A DNA stretch of 36,933 bases from Lachnospiraceae bacterium (GTDB taxonomy: Bacteria > Bacillota > Clostridia > Lachnospirales > Lachnospiraceae). The stretch lies in NCBI GenBank assembly GCA_017622795.1, contig JAGAQI010000005.1, positions 1 to 36,933 on the forward strand, read 5' to 3'. Below are positions 17,202-26,217 of the stretch, piece after piece. The translations under genes were made by a program, and so were the position numbers. The notes below the pieces were generated by a model. The model ran no database searches and was not told where the DNA came from. It saw nothing but the letters and a program-made list of their open reading frames with translations. Positions within the stretch are counted from its first letter, which is position 1. Every line of letters starts with the position of its first letter.

Positions 17202-19574
17202 TTATTTAAACTCTACAATTGTTACCCCCTGATCGCCTTCTCCGAAAGCACCAAGTCTATAACTCTTTACATATTTCGTTCTCTTAAGATGTGCATGGAC
17301 CGCATCCTTCAATGCGCCGGTACCGCGTCCGTGAATAATCGTCACCTGGCTTAAATGCGACAAATACGCATCATCCAGATACTTATCCAGTTCCGGCAAC
17401 GCTTCATCCACGCGCATACCGATAAGATTTAAATCCGTGCGGATGGTCATGGCCTTGCTCATCTTGATTTTACCGCTCTGGGTGTTCTTTTTCTCCGGCT
17501 CTTCTTTCTTCTCCCTGCCAATCCACTGAATATCTTTTTTATTCACCTGGGTCTGCATCACACCCATCTGTACGGTTAAATCACCCTTGGCATTCGGAAG
17601 GGTCACCACTTTTCCTTCCAGGTTAAAGCTGAGCACCATAACGGTATCGCCCACCTGAAGTTCTTTGCTGTCCACCGGATTCTGGTTCATCTTCTTGCGG
17701 ACTGCAAGTTTTTTATCCTTTTCTCCGAGCTGTTCCCGCAGGGCAGAGCGCTCCAGTTCCATTTCGCGGTTGTTGCCGGACATGCCCCACTTATTAAACT
17801 TCTTAATGGTTTCGTCAGCATAATCCTTTGCTTTTTGCAGAATGTCCCTTGCTTCCTCGTTTGCCTCACGCAGAATACGCTCCTTAGCGTTATCCAGACG
17901 GTCATACTTTTCCGCCAGGCGCTTCTTCAGGGTTTCGATTTCTGCCTTGTATTCGTCAATCTGGCGCTTTTCTGCTTCCATGGCAAGACGCTTTTCCTCC
18001 AGGCCCGAAATTACATCCTCGAAGCTTTGGTCATTACTGCCGATGTATTCCCGTGCCTCCTCGATAATATCATCGGAAAGTCCCAGCTTGGAAGAAATAG
18101 CAAACGCATTACTCTTTCCCGGAATACCGATCAACAGACGATAGGTCGGACGCAAGGTTTCCACACTGAACTCACAACAGGCATTGGAAACACCCGGAGT
18201 GGACAGCGCATAAATCTTTAACTCACTGTAATGTGTTGTCGCCACGGTTTTGGTGCCGCGACGGTGCAAATTCGATAAAATCGCCATGGCAAGAGCCGCA
18301 CCCTCGGTAGGGTCCGTTCCTGCCCCAAGTTCGTCAAACAGGCACAAAGAGTTCTCATCTGCCTGCTGCAAAATGCGAACTGTATTGGTCATATGGGAGG
18401 AGAAGGTGGAGAGACTCTGCTCAATGCTCTGCTCATCACCGATGTCAGCAAATACCTCCTTAAACACGGATAATTCCGAACCGTCAAAGGCCGGAATATG
18501 CAGCCCTGCCTGCCCCATCAGGGTAAAGAGACCTACGGTCTTTAATGTAACGGTTTTACCGCCGGTATTCGGACCTGTAATTACCAGCAAATCAAATTCA
18601 TCCCCAAGATAAATATCAATCGGAACAACCACCTTGCTGTCAATCAGCGGATGACGTCCCTTCTTGATATTGATATAACCCCTGTCGTTAAACACAGGCT
18701 CACTGGCCTTCATTGCCTTGGCAAGAGACGCTCTGGCAAAGATGAAGTCTAACTCAATCAGGGTATCAATGTTATACTTTAAATCTTCCGTATGAACCGC
18801 CGCCTGGGCACTTAAGTCTGCTAAAATCTTTTCGATTTCCTTCGCTTCCTTCAGCATCAGCTCACTGAGTTCGTTGTTTAACTTTACAACCGCAGCCGGT
18901 TCCATAAACACGGTAGAACCCTTGGCGGACTGGTCATGAATCAGACCGTTAAACTGCCCCTTGTATTCCTGCTTCACCGGCAGACAATAGCGGCCGTTTC
19001 TCATGGTAACCAGGCTGTCCTGCAACATTCCCTTCGTTTCCTGGGAGCTGACGATGCTGCTTAACTGGTCACGGATTTTATCCGCCGTAATCTTCATGGA
19101 ACGGCGTACACTCTTTAGTCCCGGGCTGGCATCATCTGCAATTTCTTCCTCAGACAAAATGCAACGCATAATCTCGTTGTTTAATACAGATAATGGCTCC
19201 AACATGGAAAACCGCTCGGAAAGGGAATCCTCCGGCTGCTCCTCCGTAACCTTACCGCCGTAGTTTTTTACCCGCAATGTTGCCGTAAGCACCGAGCTCA
19301 GCTTCAGTAATTCACCGGCAAGCAAAGAAGACCCAACCTCTAACAGCTTCAGTGCACCACGGATATCCGGCACGCCGTTAAAGGAAAGGCTTCCCTTCTG
19401 GTAAATGCGAAGCAGGGCATCTCTGGTTTCCTGCTGCATTCTTTTAATCTCTTCTAAATCGGTCTGCGGCACCAATTTACCGCAAAGTGCACGGCCCATT
19501 TCGGAACCGGCATATTTTTTTAACTGTTCAATGATTTTGTCATATTCCAGTGTTTTTAATGCTCTTTCATTCAT
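17202..19574 (-). CDS. mutS2: Endonuclease MutS2
   Basis: 790 residues, the usual length of MutS2. There is a MutS core and clamp-like region, the ATPase with Walker A GPNTGGKT (334-341), SSHMTNTV and DELGAGTDPTEGAALA (Walker B and signature), a long charged coiled coil (about 515-630), and a C-terminal Smr domain with DLNLIGMRVDEAL and IIHGRGTGALKDAV. MutS2 acts on branched DNA to limit recombination and, in Bacillus, on collided ribosomes (MutS2/RqcU). It follows trmL on the same strand with a 49-base gap holding a small hairpin. Confidence 0.96.
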   Translation of the reverse strand: MNERALKTLEYDKIIEQLKKYAGSEMGRALCGKLVPQTDLEEIKRMQQETRDALLRIYQKGSLSFNGVPDIRGALKLLEVGSSLLAGELLKLSSVLTATLRVKNYGGKVTEEQPEDSLSERFSMLEPLSVLNNEIMRCILSEEEIADDASPGLKSVRRSMKITADKIRDQLSSIVSSQETKGMLQDSLVTMRNGRYCLPVKQEYKGQFNGLIHDQSAKGSTVFMEPAAVVKLNNELSELMLKEAKEIEKILADLSAQAAVHTEDLKYNIDTLIELDFIFARASLAKAMKASEPVFNDRGYINIKKGRHPLIDSKVVVPIDIYLGDEFDLLVITGPNTGGKTVTLKTVGLFTLMGQAGLHIPAFDGSELSVFKEVFADIGDEQSIEQSLSTFSSHMTNTVRILQQADENSLCLFDELGAGTDPTEGAALAMAILSNLHRRGTKTVATTHYSELKIYALSTPGVSNACCEFSVETLRPTYRLLIGIPGKSNAFAISSKLGLSDDIIEEAREYIGSNDQSFEDVISGLEEKRLAMEAEKRQIDEYKAEIETLKKRLAEKYDRLDNAKERILREANEEARDILQKAKDYADETIKKFNKWGMSGNNREMELERSALREQLGEKDKKLAVRKKMNQNPVDSKELQVGDTVMVLSFNLEGKVVTLPNAKGDLTVQMGVMQTQVNKKDIQWIGREKKEEPEKKNTQSGKIKMSKAMTIRTDLNLIGMRVDEALPELDKYLDDAYLSHLSQVTIIHGRGTGALKDAVHAHLKRTKYVKSYRLGAFGEGDQGVTIVEFK

Positions 19575-19623
19575 ACGATACTCTTTCTAAGCAGGCTGCT
19601 TGCCTGCATCACACTACAAATCC

Positions 19624-20127
19624 CTAGGCTTTTGCCTCATCCCAGGTATGGCGGTGCAGCTGTCCCTTCATGTTCATGCCCTCGAAATTATTCTGACGAA
19701 GTGCCTCGTACAGCATAATTGCCACGGAATTTCCAAGGTTTAAGGAACGGATGTCACCAATCATCGGAATACGCACGGAGGTTTCCGGATACTGTAACAG
19801 AATTTCCTCCGGAATACCTGCACTTTCCTTGCCGAACATAATATAATCATCCGGGCCGTATTCCACATGGGTATAGGCCTTTTCTGCCTTCGTTGTTGCC
19901 ATATAAATCTTTGCTCCCGGATTTTTCTCCAGAAACTCCTCAAAGTTCTTATATACTGCCAGGTCTAAATCCTTCCAGTAATCCATACCGGCACGGCGAA
20001 CCGCCTTATCACTAATATCAAACCCTAACGGTTCAATCAGATGCAGCTTTGTTCCTGTTGCCACACAGGTACGGCCGATATTTCCTGTATTTGCCGGAAT
20101 TTCCGGCTCCAATAAAACTATGTTCAT
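19624..20127 (-). CDS. trmL: tRNA (cytidine/uridine-34 2'-O)-methyltransferase TrmL
   Basis: 167 residues, a minimal SPOUT methyltransferase. It begins MNIVLLEPEIPANTGNIGRTC, the family's N-terminal motif, and has the knot motifs IMFGKESAGIPEEIL and IRSLNLGNSVAIMLYEALRQ. TrmL adds a 2'-O-methyl group to the wobble base of some leucine tRNAs. RBS AAGGAAG precedes the ATG. It lies eight bases behind the AIR-synthase-like gene. Confidence 0.95.
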   Translation of the reverse strand: MNIVLLEPEIPANTGNIGRTCVATGTKLHLIEPLGFDISDKAVRRAGMDYWKDLDLAVYKNFEEFLEKNPGAKIYMATTKAEKAYTHVEYGPDDYIMFGKESAGIPEEILLQYPETSVRIPMIGDIRSLNLGNSVAIMLYEALRQNNFEGMNMKGQLHRHTWDEAKA

Positions 20128-20135
20128 AGTCTTCC

Positions 20136-21128
20136 TTATTTCCTCTCAAACGTTCTAGCTTTTTCGTATTCATCCACACGGTTCGGCTCTAAAAATCTGG
20201 TCTCGTCTTCGTTGATAAGAACCCTGTCATTACCATCGTTCATTCTTCCGATAACTGCCGCAGTAATACCAGCTTCTTTCAGGACCTTGATTGCCGCCGT
20301 ACTGTCATGGGTTAAGAATAACAGTGCACCGTCTCCCTTCAGCTGATACGGATTCACGTCAAAATACTCACAAATTTCCACGGTTTCCTGATAAATCGGA
20401 ATCTTCTTTAAGTCCAGTTCCACACCGGCATTAAGACGCTCGCAAAGCTCCCAGACAGCACCAAACACGCCGCCCTCTGCCACATCATGCATATGACGGA
20501 TGCCAAGTTCCTGCAGCACTTTAATCTCCGGCAATATAGAAACCTCCGTATCTCTTGCTGCCGCTTTGTCAATAAAAGTATACGTATAACGTTCATGCAG
20601 ATTCTCCCTGTAATACTTTGCAAGAAGGGCTGCCCCTGCAATTCCCGCAGATTTTGTCATCACAAGGTCACTGCCGTATACGTTTTCCTCTAATGTCATA
20701 ACTGCAGAGGGGCTTCCCATGGCTGTTACGGAAATTACCGGTTCCGTAACAAAAGCACTTACCTGGGTATGACCGTTCGCCAATACAACCTCAGATTCTT
20801 CACACGCAGACACTACTTCCTTCATCAAATCTTTTAATACAGTTTCTTCCGCAGTTTCCGGAAGCATCAGCTGTACCGTTACCGCATCTGTAGTTGCACC
20901 GGATGCAGCCAGGGAATTACATGCCCGTTTCACTGCAACTGCTGCCAGGCCCTCCTCGGCACCGGAAAGGGTTGTACAGGACGCTGCCATGACACCTGTG
21001 TTTTCTTTTGGTGCAAACAATCCCGCATCGCTGCCGACTGCCGCCTTAGAAACCACACCCTCCTGTTTATTCACTGTTTTAATCACGGACCGCTTTAATA
21101 CAGCCTCCGATACTTTTCCTGCTTTCAT
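20136..21128 (-). CDS. AIR synthase-related (HypE/PurM-like) protein
   Basis: 330 residues with the two-domain PurM-like layout: an N-terminal part with VGSDAGLFA, NSLAASGATTDAVTVQLMLP and ANGHTQVSAFV, and a C-terminal part with MHDVAEGGVFGAVWELCERL and LKGDGALLFLT. These ATP-using enzymes activate a carbonyl-type oxygen; HypE dehydrates a carbamoyl group in hydrogenase maturation. The usual HypE C-terminal Cys (PRIC) is not present: the chain ends KARTFERK. No hydrogenase or hyp genes are near, so the substrate is unknown. RBS GAGGAG precedes the ATG; the gene is followed closely by trmL. Confidence 0.75.
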   Translation of the reverse strand: MKAGKVSEAVLKRSVIKTVNKQEGVVSKAAVGSDAGLFAPKENTGVMAASCTTLSGAEEGLAAVAVKRACNSLAASGATTDAVTVQLMLPETAEETVLKDLMKEVVSACEESEVVLANGHTQVSAFVTEPVISVTAMGSPSAVMTLEENVYGSDLVMTKSAGIAGAALLAKYYRENLHERYTYTFIDKAAARDTEVSILPEIKVLQELGIRHMHDVAEGGVFGAVWELCERLNAGVELDLKKIPIYQETVEICEYFDVNPYQLKGDGALLFLTHDSTAAIKVLKEAGITAAVIGRMNDGNDRVLINEDETRFLEPNRVDEYEKARTFERK

Positions 21129-21173
21129 GTCCTGTCTCCTCTGTTGTTGACTTTTTTCACCGACGCACGTATA

Positions 21174-21266
21174 CTAAAGAATATAAGCGAGCATAGGAAG
21201 AATCATGGCAAATACTAAAATAATTACGATTACACTTGCAAAAATTTGTCTTTTCTTTCTGTTCAT
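21174..21266 (-). CDS. Small single-pass membrane peptide, 30 residues
   Basis: An ATG at 21266 has AAAGGAG about ten bases upstream and opens a 30-codon frame ending in TAG. The product begins MNRKKRQIF (strongly basic) and continues as a single hydrophobic helix (VIVIILVFAMILPMLAYIL), giving an N-in membrane peptide. In layout it is like the Prli42/DUF4044 type of tiny membrane proteins of Gram-positive bacteria, but the assignment to that family is not proven. It lies 45 bases before the AIR-synthase-like gene, with which it may be cotranscribed, and is divergent from the TPR-like gene. Confidence 0.65.
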   Translation of the reverse strand: MNRKKRQIFASVIVIILVFAMILPMLAYIL

Positions 21267-21313
21267 TTTATATAGTCTCCTTTCGAAATTAACCCTAAAG
21301 TGAGGTTCTGTTT

Positions 21314-21934
21314 ATGATACCTGTATTTTTTATAATAACCCTTTTGCTGGTCGTTTGGATTCATTACCAAAAACGCCGAACCGACCGCATTTCCTCCAAA
21401 AGCAGCGAAGCCTTCTGGGAGCGGGAACGGCAGGCTAACCTGACCAGAAAAAAGGATATTTCCAATTTGGATTTTATTCATGTTCCGCTAAACACGTTGC
21501 CGTTTCCGGAAACCGGTTCCGAAGAAATATCCGATATTCAAAGGCACCTTATTAACCTTTCTGCCGGAAAAATTGTAAATTTCACCGGCAGGAGCAACAC
21601 CGACTTAAAACTCCAATACGGCGCCCCGAATATCAATCTTCTGATGGAGTATGATAAAAACTATCTGGAGCTGGTCCGCAGCTTATACCGCTACGGTAAG
21701 CTCTTATATGAGCAAGGTCTGGCAGACGAGGCTGCAACTGTTTTAAACTATGCCCTGTCCATCAAAACCGATATCAGTGCTAATTATACCTTACTTGCCA
21801 CAATTTATAAAGAAAAAAATGATACGGAAGGCATTAATTCCGTAATTTCTGCCGCCGAGGAGCTTACTTCCATGACCAAAAAGGCTCTTCTTGCCAATTT
21901 AGTGGCTATACGGGACTCTGCCGTAGTTCAGTAG
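21314..21934 (+). CDS. Membrane-anchored protein with TPR-like helices, unknown function
   Basis: 206 residues. An N-terminal membrane helix (about 2-16) is followed by HYQKRRTDRISSK, a charged region, then from about 110 helices (NYLELVRSLYRYGKLLYEQGLADEAATVLNYALSI, NYTLLATIYKEKNDTEG) that look like two TPR repeats. The soluble part should be in the cytoplasm. RBS GTGAGG stands eight bases before ATG. The last 36 bases overlap the convergent exonuclease gene. The function is not known; homologues occur next to housekeeping genes in Clostridia. Confidence 0.7.
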   Translation: MIPVFFIITLLLVVWIHYQKRRTDRISSKSSEAFWERERQANLTRKKDISNLDFIHVPLNTLPFPETGSEEISDIQRHLINLSAGKIVNFTGRSNTDLKLQYGAPNINLLMEYDKNYLELVRSLYRYGKLLYEQGLADEAATVLNYALSIKTDISANYTLLATIYKEKNDTEGINSVISAAEELTSMTKKALLANLVAIRDSAVVQ

Positions 21935-22606
21935 CAGCTTATCTATCAGCCGGGAAGCCTCACTTTTGGAAAGGTCTTCCGTATGGTACTTATCTTCCAA
22001 TTTGTGATATTTCAAAATAGCGTTCAGAAATGAACGCTGTTTTTGCGTCATCGGTTCCGTTTTCTTTGCTTTAAAAAACATCGGTACCGGTTCAAATAAC
22101 TCCGGTTCTTTGTTCATGGCTTTCAAACATTGATACAGTTCCACCGTCACCTTAGCATCTTCAAAGGCTCTGTGGGCACGCTCGTTGGTTAATCCAAAAT
22201 GATGCACCATAGTTTCCAGCCTTTTATTTGGTAATTCCGGACAAAGCACTCTGGAAAGCTTCAATGTATCAATACCGTAAAATTGCGGTTCTTCATATCC
22301 GCATCGTCTGATGGCCTGTACCAGAAAACTGTGGTCAAAGCTGATATTATGGCCAAGCAAAATAGTATCACCCTCCATAAACTCAAGCCATGCTTTTACT
22401 GCTTCTGCTTCTTCCGGTGCATCAGCAAGCATCTCATCGGTAATTCCCGTAAGCTCTGTTATCCGCTCCGGTAACGGACGCCCCGGATTAATCAGCGTCC
22501 GGAACACCTCTCCCGTTGACCGCCGGAAAGCACCGATTTCAATAATTCGTTCTTTTTCCGGACTGATGCCCGTTGTTTCTACGTCGATGGCTATAATTCC
22601 CTGCAT
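21899..22606 (-). CDS. DEDDh 3'-5' exonuclease (DnaQ/PolC-epsilon type)
   Basis: 235 residues. The exonuclease domain shows IIAIDVETTGISPEKERIIEIGA (ExoI, Asp and Glu), LLGHNISFDHSFL (ExoII) and HRAFEDAKVTVELY (ExoIII with His and Asp), the full DEDDh set. About 60 residues follow without a clear domain, though MTQKQRSFLNAILKYHK is similar to small tails found in related clostridial exonucleases. It probably trims DNA ends in replication or repair. It is followed 51 bases later in the opposite sense by nothing, and preceded on its strand by nth with a 50-base gap, so the two repair genes may be cotranscribed. Confidence 0.88.
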   Translation of the reverse strand: MQGIIAIDVETTGISPEKERIIEIGAFRRSTGEVFRTLINPGRPLPERITELTGITDEMLADAPEEAEAVKAWLEFMEGDTILLGHNISFDHSFLVQAIRRCGYEEPQFYGIDTLKLSRVLCPELPNKRLETMVHHFGLTNERAHRAFEDAKVTVELYQCLKAMNKEPELFEPVPMFFKAKKTEPMTQKQRSFLNAILKYHKLEDKYHTEDLSKSEASRLIDKLLLNYGRVPYSH

Positions 22607-22656
22607 AAACTATCTCTCTTTCCGTTACTTGGCAGGCTGCTTTTGCAACGCTGCCA

Positions 22657-23322
22657 TTATCTGTCCGCCGAAGCCATACCCGCCTTGCACACATCTGCCA
22701 AAAAGCACTCTGTGCACTTTGGGCTTCTGGCCGTGCAGATGGTTCTGCCCAACGTAATAATGTGAATATTGTATAAAATCCAGTGGTCCTTTGGAAGAAC
22801 CTCCATCAAATCAAATTCAATTTTCTCCGGATCCTGCTCCTTGGTAAATCCCAGCTTGTTGGAAATTCTCTTTACATGGGTATCTACCACAATGCTCGGT
22901 TCATTGTAAATGTTGCCCCGGATTACGTTGGCCGTTTTTCTTCCTACGCCCGCTAGGGACGTTAAGTCCTCCAGAGAACTTGGTACTTCTCCGCCAAACT
23001 CCGTTAAGACTCTTCTTGCACAGGCAATAATATTCTTTGCCTTGTTATGGTAAAACCCGGTGGCATGGATGTCCTGCTCCAGTTCCTTCAAGTCAGCATT
23101 TGCAAAGGCTTCCACATCCGGGTATTTTACAAATAAATCCTTGGTAACAATATTTACCCTGGCGTCAGTACACTGGGCGCTGAGTATGGTTGCCACCAAC
23201 AGCTGCCACGGGTTCTCATGATCCAGATAACACCGATACTCCGTACCATACTGCGTATCCAGGCGCTTTAATACCTCTGCTATCCGTTCTTTTTCTTTTG
23301 TTGATATTCTGCGCTTTGCCAT
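22657..23322 (-). CDS. nth: Endonuclease III (DNA glycosylase/AP lyase)
   Basis: 221 residues. The helix-hairpin-helix LTSLAGVGRKTANVI contains the catalytic Lys129, VVDTHVKR the catalytic Asp147, and the C-terminal CTARSPKCTECFLADVC is the C-x6-C-x2-C-x5-C iron-sulfur cluster motif. It removes oxidised pyrimidines from DNA and cleaves the abasic site. The ATG has GGAGGTG upstream inside the end of the radical SAM gene, which overlaps nth by 43 bases, so the two are cotranscribed. Confidence 0.95.
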   Translation of the reverse strand: MAKRRISTKEKERIAEVLKRLDTQYGTEYRCYLDHENPWQLLVATILSAQCTDARVNIVTKDLFVKYPDVEAFANADLKELEQDIHATGFYHNKAKNIIACARRVLTEFGGEVPSSLEDLTSLAGVGRKTANVIRGNIYNEPSIVVDTHVKRISNKLGFTKEQDPEKIEFDLMEVLPKDHWILYNIHIITLGRTICTARSPKCTECFLADVCKAGMASADR

Positions 23323-25019
23323 AAGGCACCTCCATACATTGCTTCTCTTCGTTCATAGGAAAACAACACCAAACAGGATTCACCCGTCATCAGTCCGCAT
23401 TCCGCGGTTTTTACAGGGTCAAAGGAAAACTTCTCGATATCATGCATGCCCTCTTCTTCCCGTTTTACTTCAAAGGAAAGATAGGCTTCTTTTAGTTCCT
23501 GCTTGTCTAGCCTGCTTTGCGAACCGAACACCGGACGGGACTTTGGTTTTTCCCTGAGACAGTAGTCGAAGAAGAGTATTTCTGCAAAAACTATGCTTGC
23601 TTTTTCTGTTTCTGCAAACAATTTTTCCTTCGCAAACTCCCACAAAATTTCATAACGTTTATTTCGGGAAATTTTCAAACCCGCATAGTTGTTTTCTTCG
23701 TAAAACACTGCCAATTTCTCATATAACTCAAAGTAGGAATCTACATGCTTCTGCAAATACATCATACTATACACAAACTGTCCGCTGTTATAGTAAACCT
23801 CTACCAGTTCTTCCACTTTTTTTAGAAGGATGATGTCATCGTAGGATAACCATTTTGTAGACAATACCTCATACGGCGGTGCACTCTGATAAATTATCTC
23901 ATTCTCATCTGCCATGCCCTCCATTGGTGCTCCGGAGAGCACCTTTAAAAAGCCAAGCTGCAGCTGATGGGGATTCATCCGGTATACTTCGTTAAAGGAG
24001 TTTTTGAAGGATTCCAAATCCTCCTTCGGAAGTCCCGCAATCAAATCCAAATGGATATGTACGTTGTTCTTTTCCCTAACTGCTGCCACTGTTTTCTTCA
24101 GCTCAGAGAGCTCTGTTTTACGGTTTACTGCGGTTAGTGTCTCGTTGTTTATCGACTGCACCCCGATTTCCAACTGCACCAGTCCCGGCCGCAGGGAATT
24201 TAACAACTCTATTTGTTCCTTGGTCAGCAAATCTGCCGCCACCTCAAAATGGAAGTTAGTAATTCCGTTATCGTTCTCTTTGATATAATGTAAAAGTTCC
24301 ACTGTCCGCGGTCCGTTGATATTAAAGGTACGGTCGATAAATTTCACCTGAGGAACCCATCTCTCCAAAAAGAAGCCCAGTTCTTTTTTCACTAAATCCA
24401 GGTTTCTGAACCTCACTCGCTTGTCCAAGGAAGACAAACAGTACGCACAGGAAAACGGACATCCCCTGCTGGATTCATAGTAGATGATACGGTTATCAAA
24501 AAAGCTTAAATTTTCATCTCCGTAAGGAAACGGAAGGGCGGAAAAGTCCAACGGAAGGGCTGGTTCTGTGGTAAGAATTTCACCGCTATTTTCACGTACC
24601 ACAATGCCGGGAATTTCATTCAGAGATAATTCTTTCCTATACGCCTTCGCAAGCTTTGCAAAAGTATCTTCCCCTTCACCAACCATGACGCCCCGCACCT
24701 CAGGAAGCTCTGTGAGCAGTTCTTCTGCCCGGTAGGACACCTCCGGTCCGCCCAGCCAGATTTCACTCTGCGGGCGGATTTTTTTATAATCTTTGATTAC
24801 TGTTTTAATAAATTCAATATTCCAAATATAACAAGAGAACGCCACCACATCCGCATTTTTCTCATACAAGCCCCGCAAAACCTCACCGGGCTGCTGGTTG
24901 ATGGTATACTCTGCAATCTCTGCTTCCTGCCCTTTGGATGCCGCATAAGACTTCAGGCAGTAGACCGCTAAATTGGAATGTATGTACTTTGCATTGACTG
25001 CTGCCAGTAAAATCTTCAT
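23280..25019 (-). CDS. B12-binding domain radical SAM protein (DUF4080 type)
   Basis: 579 residues. The N-terminal part (about 1-135) is a cobalamin-binding-like Rossmann domain (ILLAAVNAKYIHSNLAVYCLK, VVAFSCYIWNIEF, WLGGPEVSYRAEELL). It is followed by a radical SAM domain with SSRGCPFSCAYC (CxxxCxxC cluster) and FEVAADLLTKEQ, LEIGVQSINN, DLIAGLPKED. The last 200 residues are a helical DUF4080-like region. The reaction is not known for this family; the typical DHRIQMAA-like His/DxHxxG motif of B12 binding is not evident, as is usual for this group. RBS GAAAGG precedes ATG; it overlaps nth. Confidence 0.85.
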   Translation of the reverse strand: MKILLAAVNAKYIHSNLAVYCLKSYAASKGQEAEIAEYTINQQPGEVLRGLYEKNADVVAFSCYIWNIEFIKTVIKDYKKIRPQSEIWLGGPEVSYRAEELLTELPEVRGVMVGEGEDTFAKLAKAYRKELSLNEIPGIVVRENSGEILTTEPALPLDFSALPFPYGDENLSFFDNRIIYYESSRGCPFSCAYCLSSLDKRVRFRNLDLVKKELGFFLERWVPQVKFIDRTFNINGPRTVELLHYIKENDNGITNFHFEVAADLLTKEQIELLNSLRPGLVQLEIGVQSINNETLTAVNRKTELSELKKTVAAVREKNNVHIHLDLIAGLPKEDLESFKNSFNEVYRMNPHQLQLGFLKVLSGAPMEGMADENEIIYQSAPPYEVLSTKWLSYDDIILLKKVEELVEVYYNSGQFVYSMMYLQKHVDSYFELYEKLAVFYEENNYAGLKISRNKRYEILWEFAKEKLFAETEKASIVFAEILFFDYCLREKPKSRPVFGSQSRLDKQELKEAYLSFEVKREEEGMHDIEKFSFDPVKTAECGLMTGESCLVLFSYERREAMYGGALWQSAEYQQKKKNG

Positions 25020-25031
25020 GGGGTAACCTTT

Positions 25032-25338
25032 CTATTCTTCGTTTTTTACTTTTTCCCAGGATTTTGGAAAGTGCTTTTTCATAAATTCCTGCTTTTGCTC
25101 ATTTCCTTCAAAAAATCCGGACCGGCTAAGTCCCTGTGCAATAAAATCGACTAATTCGTTTTGTCTCTCTACCGATTGCTCATTGTAGCGGAGAACAACC
25201 AATTTCCCTTCTGATTCATATTTCAAAAACTCTTCATATACATCAGCAATTTTTATTGTTTCAGCAATTATGAAGCTTTGAATGGGCATCCAACTGTGTA
25301 ATTCCGGGAATGATGGAGCCATGGTAAAAGTTTCTCAA
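25032..25338 (-). pseudogene. Decayed gene with internal deletion and frame change
   Basis: A TTG start at 25338 with GGGAGG eight bases before it opens a frame reading RNFYHGSIIPGITQLDAHSK, which stops at 25261. Almost at that point another frame becomes coherent and continues IKIADVYEEFLKYESEGKL and on to VVLRYNEQSVER, ending at 25032. The two halves look like the beginning (YHGS...) and the end (DVYEE-LK-E-EGK-V--RY) of one clostridial protein family of roughly 180-200 residues whose middle has been lost here. The 96-residue open frame starting at 25322 therefore mixes out-of-frame sequence with a real C-terminus. Family identity is from memory and no function is known. Confidence 0.6.
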
Positions 25339-25366
25339 AATACATTTCCTCCCTAGTTAACATTTA

Positions 25367-25801
25367 TTATTCTGCATTTTTGTAAGAAATCAAAATATGA
25401 CACGGCGCAAATATCACCGCTGAAATAATCAGCAATACCGACCTGCACATAATTCCGCTGAACAAAAATATCACCGACGGCAGAATGGACAATGCTAGCG
25501 CCCGAAATACCGTATTTTTCTTAAAGCAAATTATCCAAATGATGCAGTATGCCAGTATCAATGCCACGTTCGTCAGCAAATACACTGCAAACGCTTCGTC
25601 CGACCACCAGCCAAACCAGGTACCCGGTATGTTAATTATCATAAAACCAAAACACCCGAACCGGCCAATTTGCTCTAAATGTTCAATGGTTTTGTTTGAC
25701 CATTTGTTGATAAAACCACCTTTACATTTGATGGCATAAATGATGTTGGGTATCATGATTATTATGATAAATATGAGTCCAAAAATGTTCAGCCAGTCCA
25801 T
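25367..25801 (-). CDS. Four-helix membrane protein of unknown function
   Basis: 144 residues from ATG 25801, chosen because GAAGGAG lies six bases before it; an in-frame ATG five codons earlier has no such site. About four membrane helices are seen (around residues 5-23, 48-68, 75-95, 105-135), with the notable short motif IGRFGCFGFMIINIPGT between the first two and a C-terminal SYKNAE. No known domain was recognised. It directly follows the 134-residue hypothetical gene, whose stop codon overlaps the upstream start region, so both belong to one transcript. Confidence 0.7.
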   Translation of the reverse strand: MDWLNIFGLIFIIIIMIPNIIYAIKCKGGFINKWSNKTIEHLEQIGRFGCFGFMIINIPGTWFGWWSDEAFAVYLLTNVALILAYCIIWIICFKKNTVFRALALSILPSVIFLFSGIMCRSVLLIISAVIFAPCHILISYKNAE

Positions 25802-25812
25802 GTAATACTCCT

Positions 25813-26217
25813 TCAAAAATCTTTCCGGTTAAAAAAATAACAATTCTCCTCACCAATTATCTCAGCAAGCATCTTCTTAATCTCTACGCCATGTGGCGGT
25901 GGCTCGATTGTACCGCAAACTGTTCTGAGACAACTTCTTTGCGTGCATATCTTAAACTTCCAGTGATTAGTATCGGACTCATCCACGGTATAATCGTCAC
26001 AATCCCAATCTTCCATGCAATGATATAAAGTGCTGTACAGTTCCCGCTTTTGCTGTTCTGACATCGGCCAAATTCTACCACTGATTAAATTACCACTATG
26101 ATAAAGTCTTACCTGGATTTCTGTTTGAAGCACTTTTGTTACAACGCTTACTATATCTTCTGTATTTTCCCAAGAAATAGTACAACTGGTAATGTGATTG
26201 CTCTCATTTTTTGCCAT
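25813..26217 (-). CDS. Hypothetical protein, 134 residues
   Basis: A soluble, slightly acidic protein with six cysteines (among them CTISWEN, CMEDWDCDDY, CTQRSCLRTVC). GAGGTGAT precedes the ATG by three bases. No family was recognised and the cysteines do not form a clear metal motif. It is the first of two small hypothetical genes lying between the two decayed genes in an accessory stretch. Confidence 0.6.
   Translation of the reverse strand: MAKNESNHITSCTISWENTEDIVSVVTKVLQTEIQVRLYHSGNLISGRIWPMSEQQKRELYSTLYHCMEDWDCDDYTVDESDTNHWKFKICTQRSCLRTVCGTIEPPPHGVEIKKMLAEIIGEENCYFFNRKDF

Noticed and set aside
19591-19607. Small hairpin GCAGGC-TGCTT-GCCTGC between trmL and mutS2 as a terminator
   Set aside because: Only six base pairs and no T-tract on the minus strand; too weak to call a terminator.
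25321-25366. ATG-started frame MYFEKLLPWL upstream of the decayed gene as a leader peptide
   Set aside because: The ATG is only two or three bases from the RBS, too close; the TTG eight bases away gives the conserved-looking RNFYHGS start.
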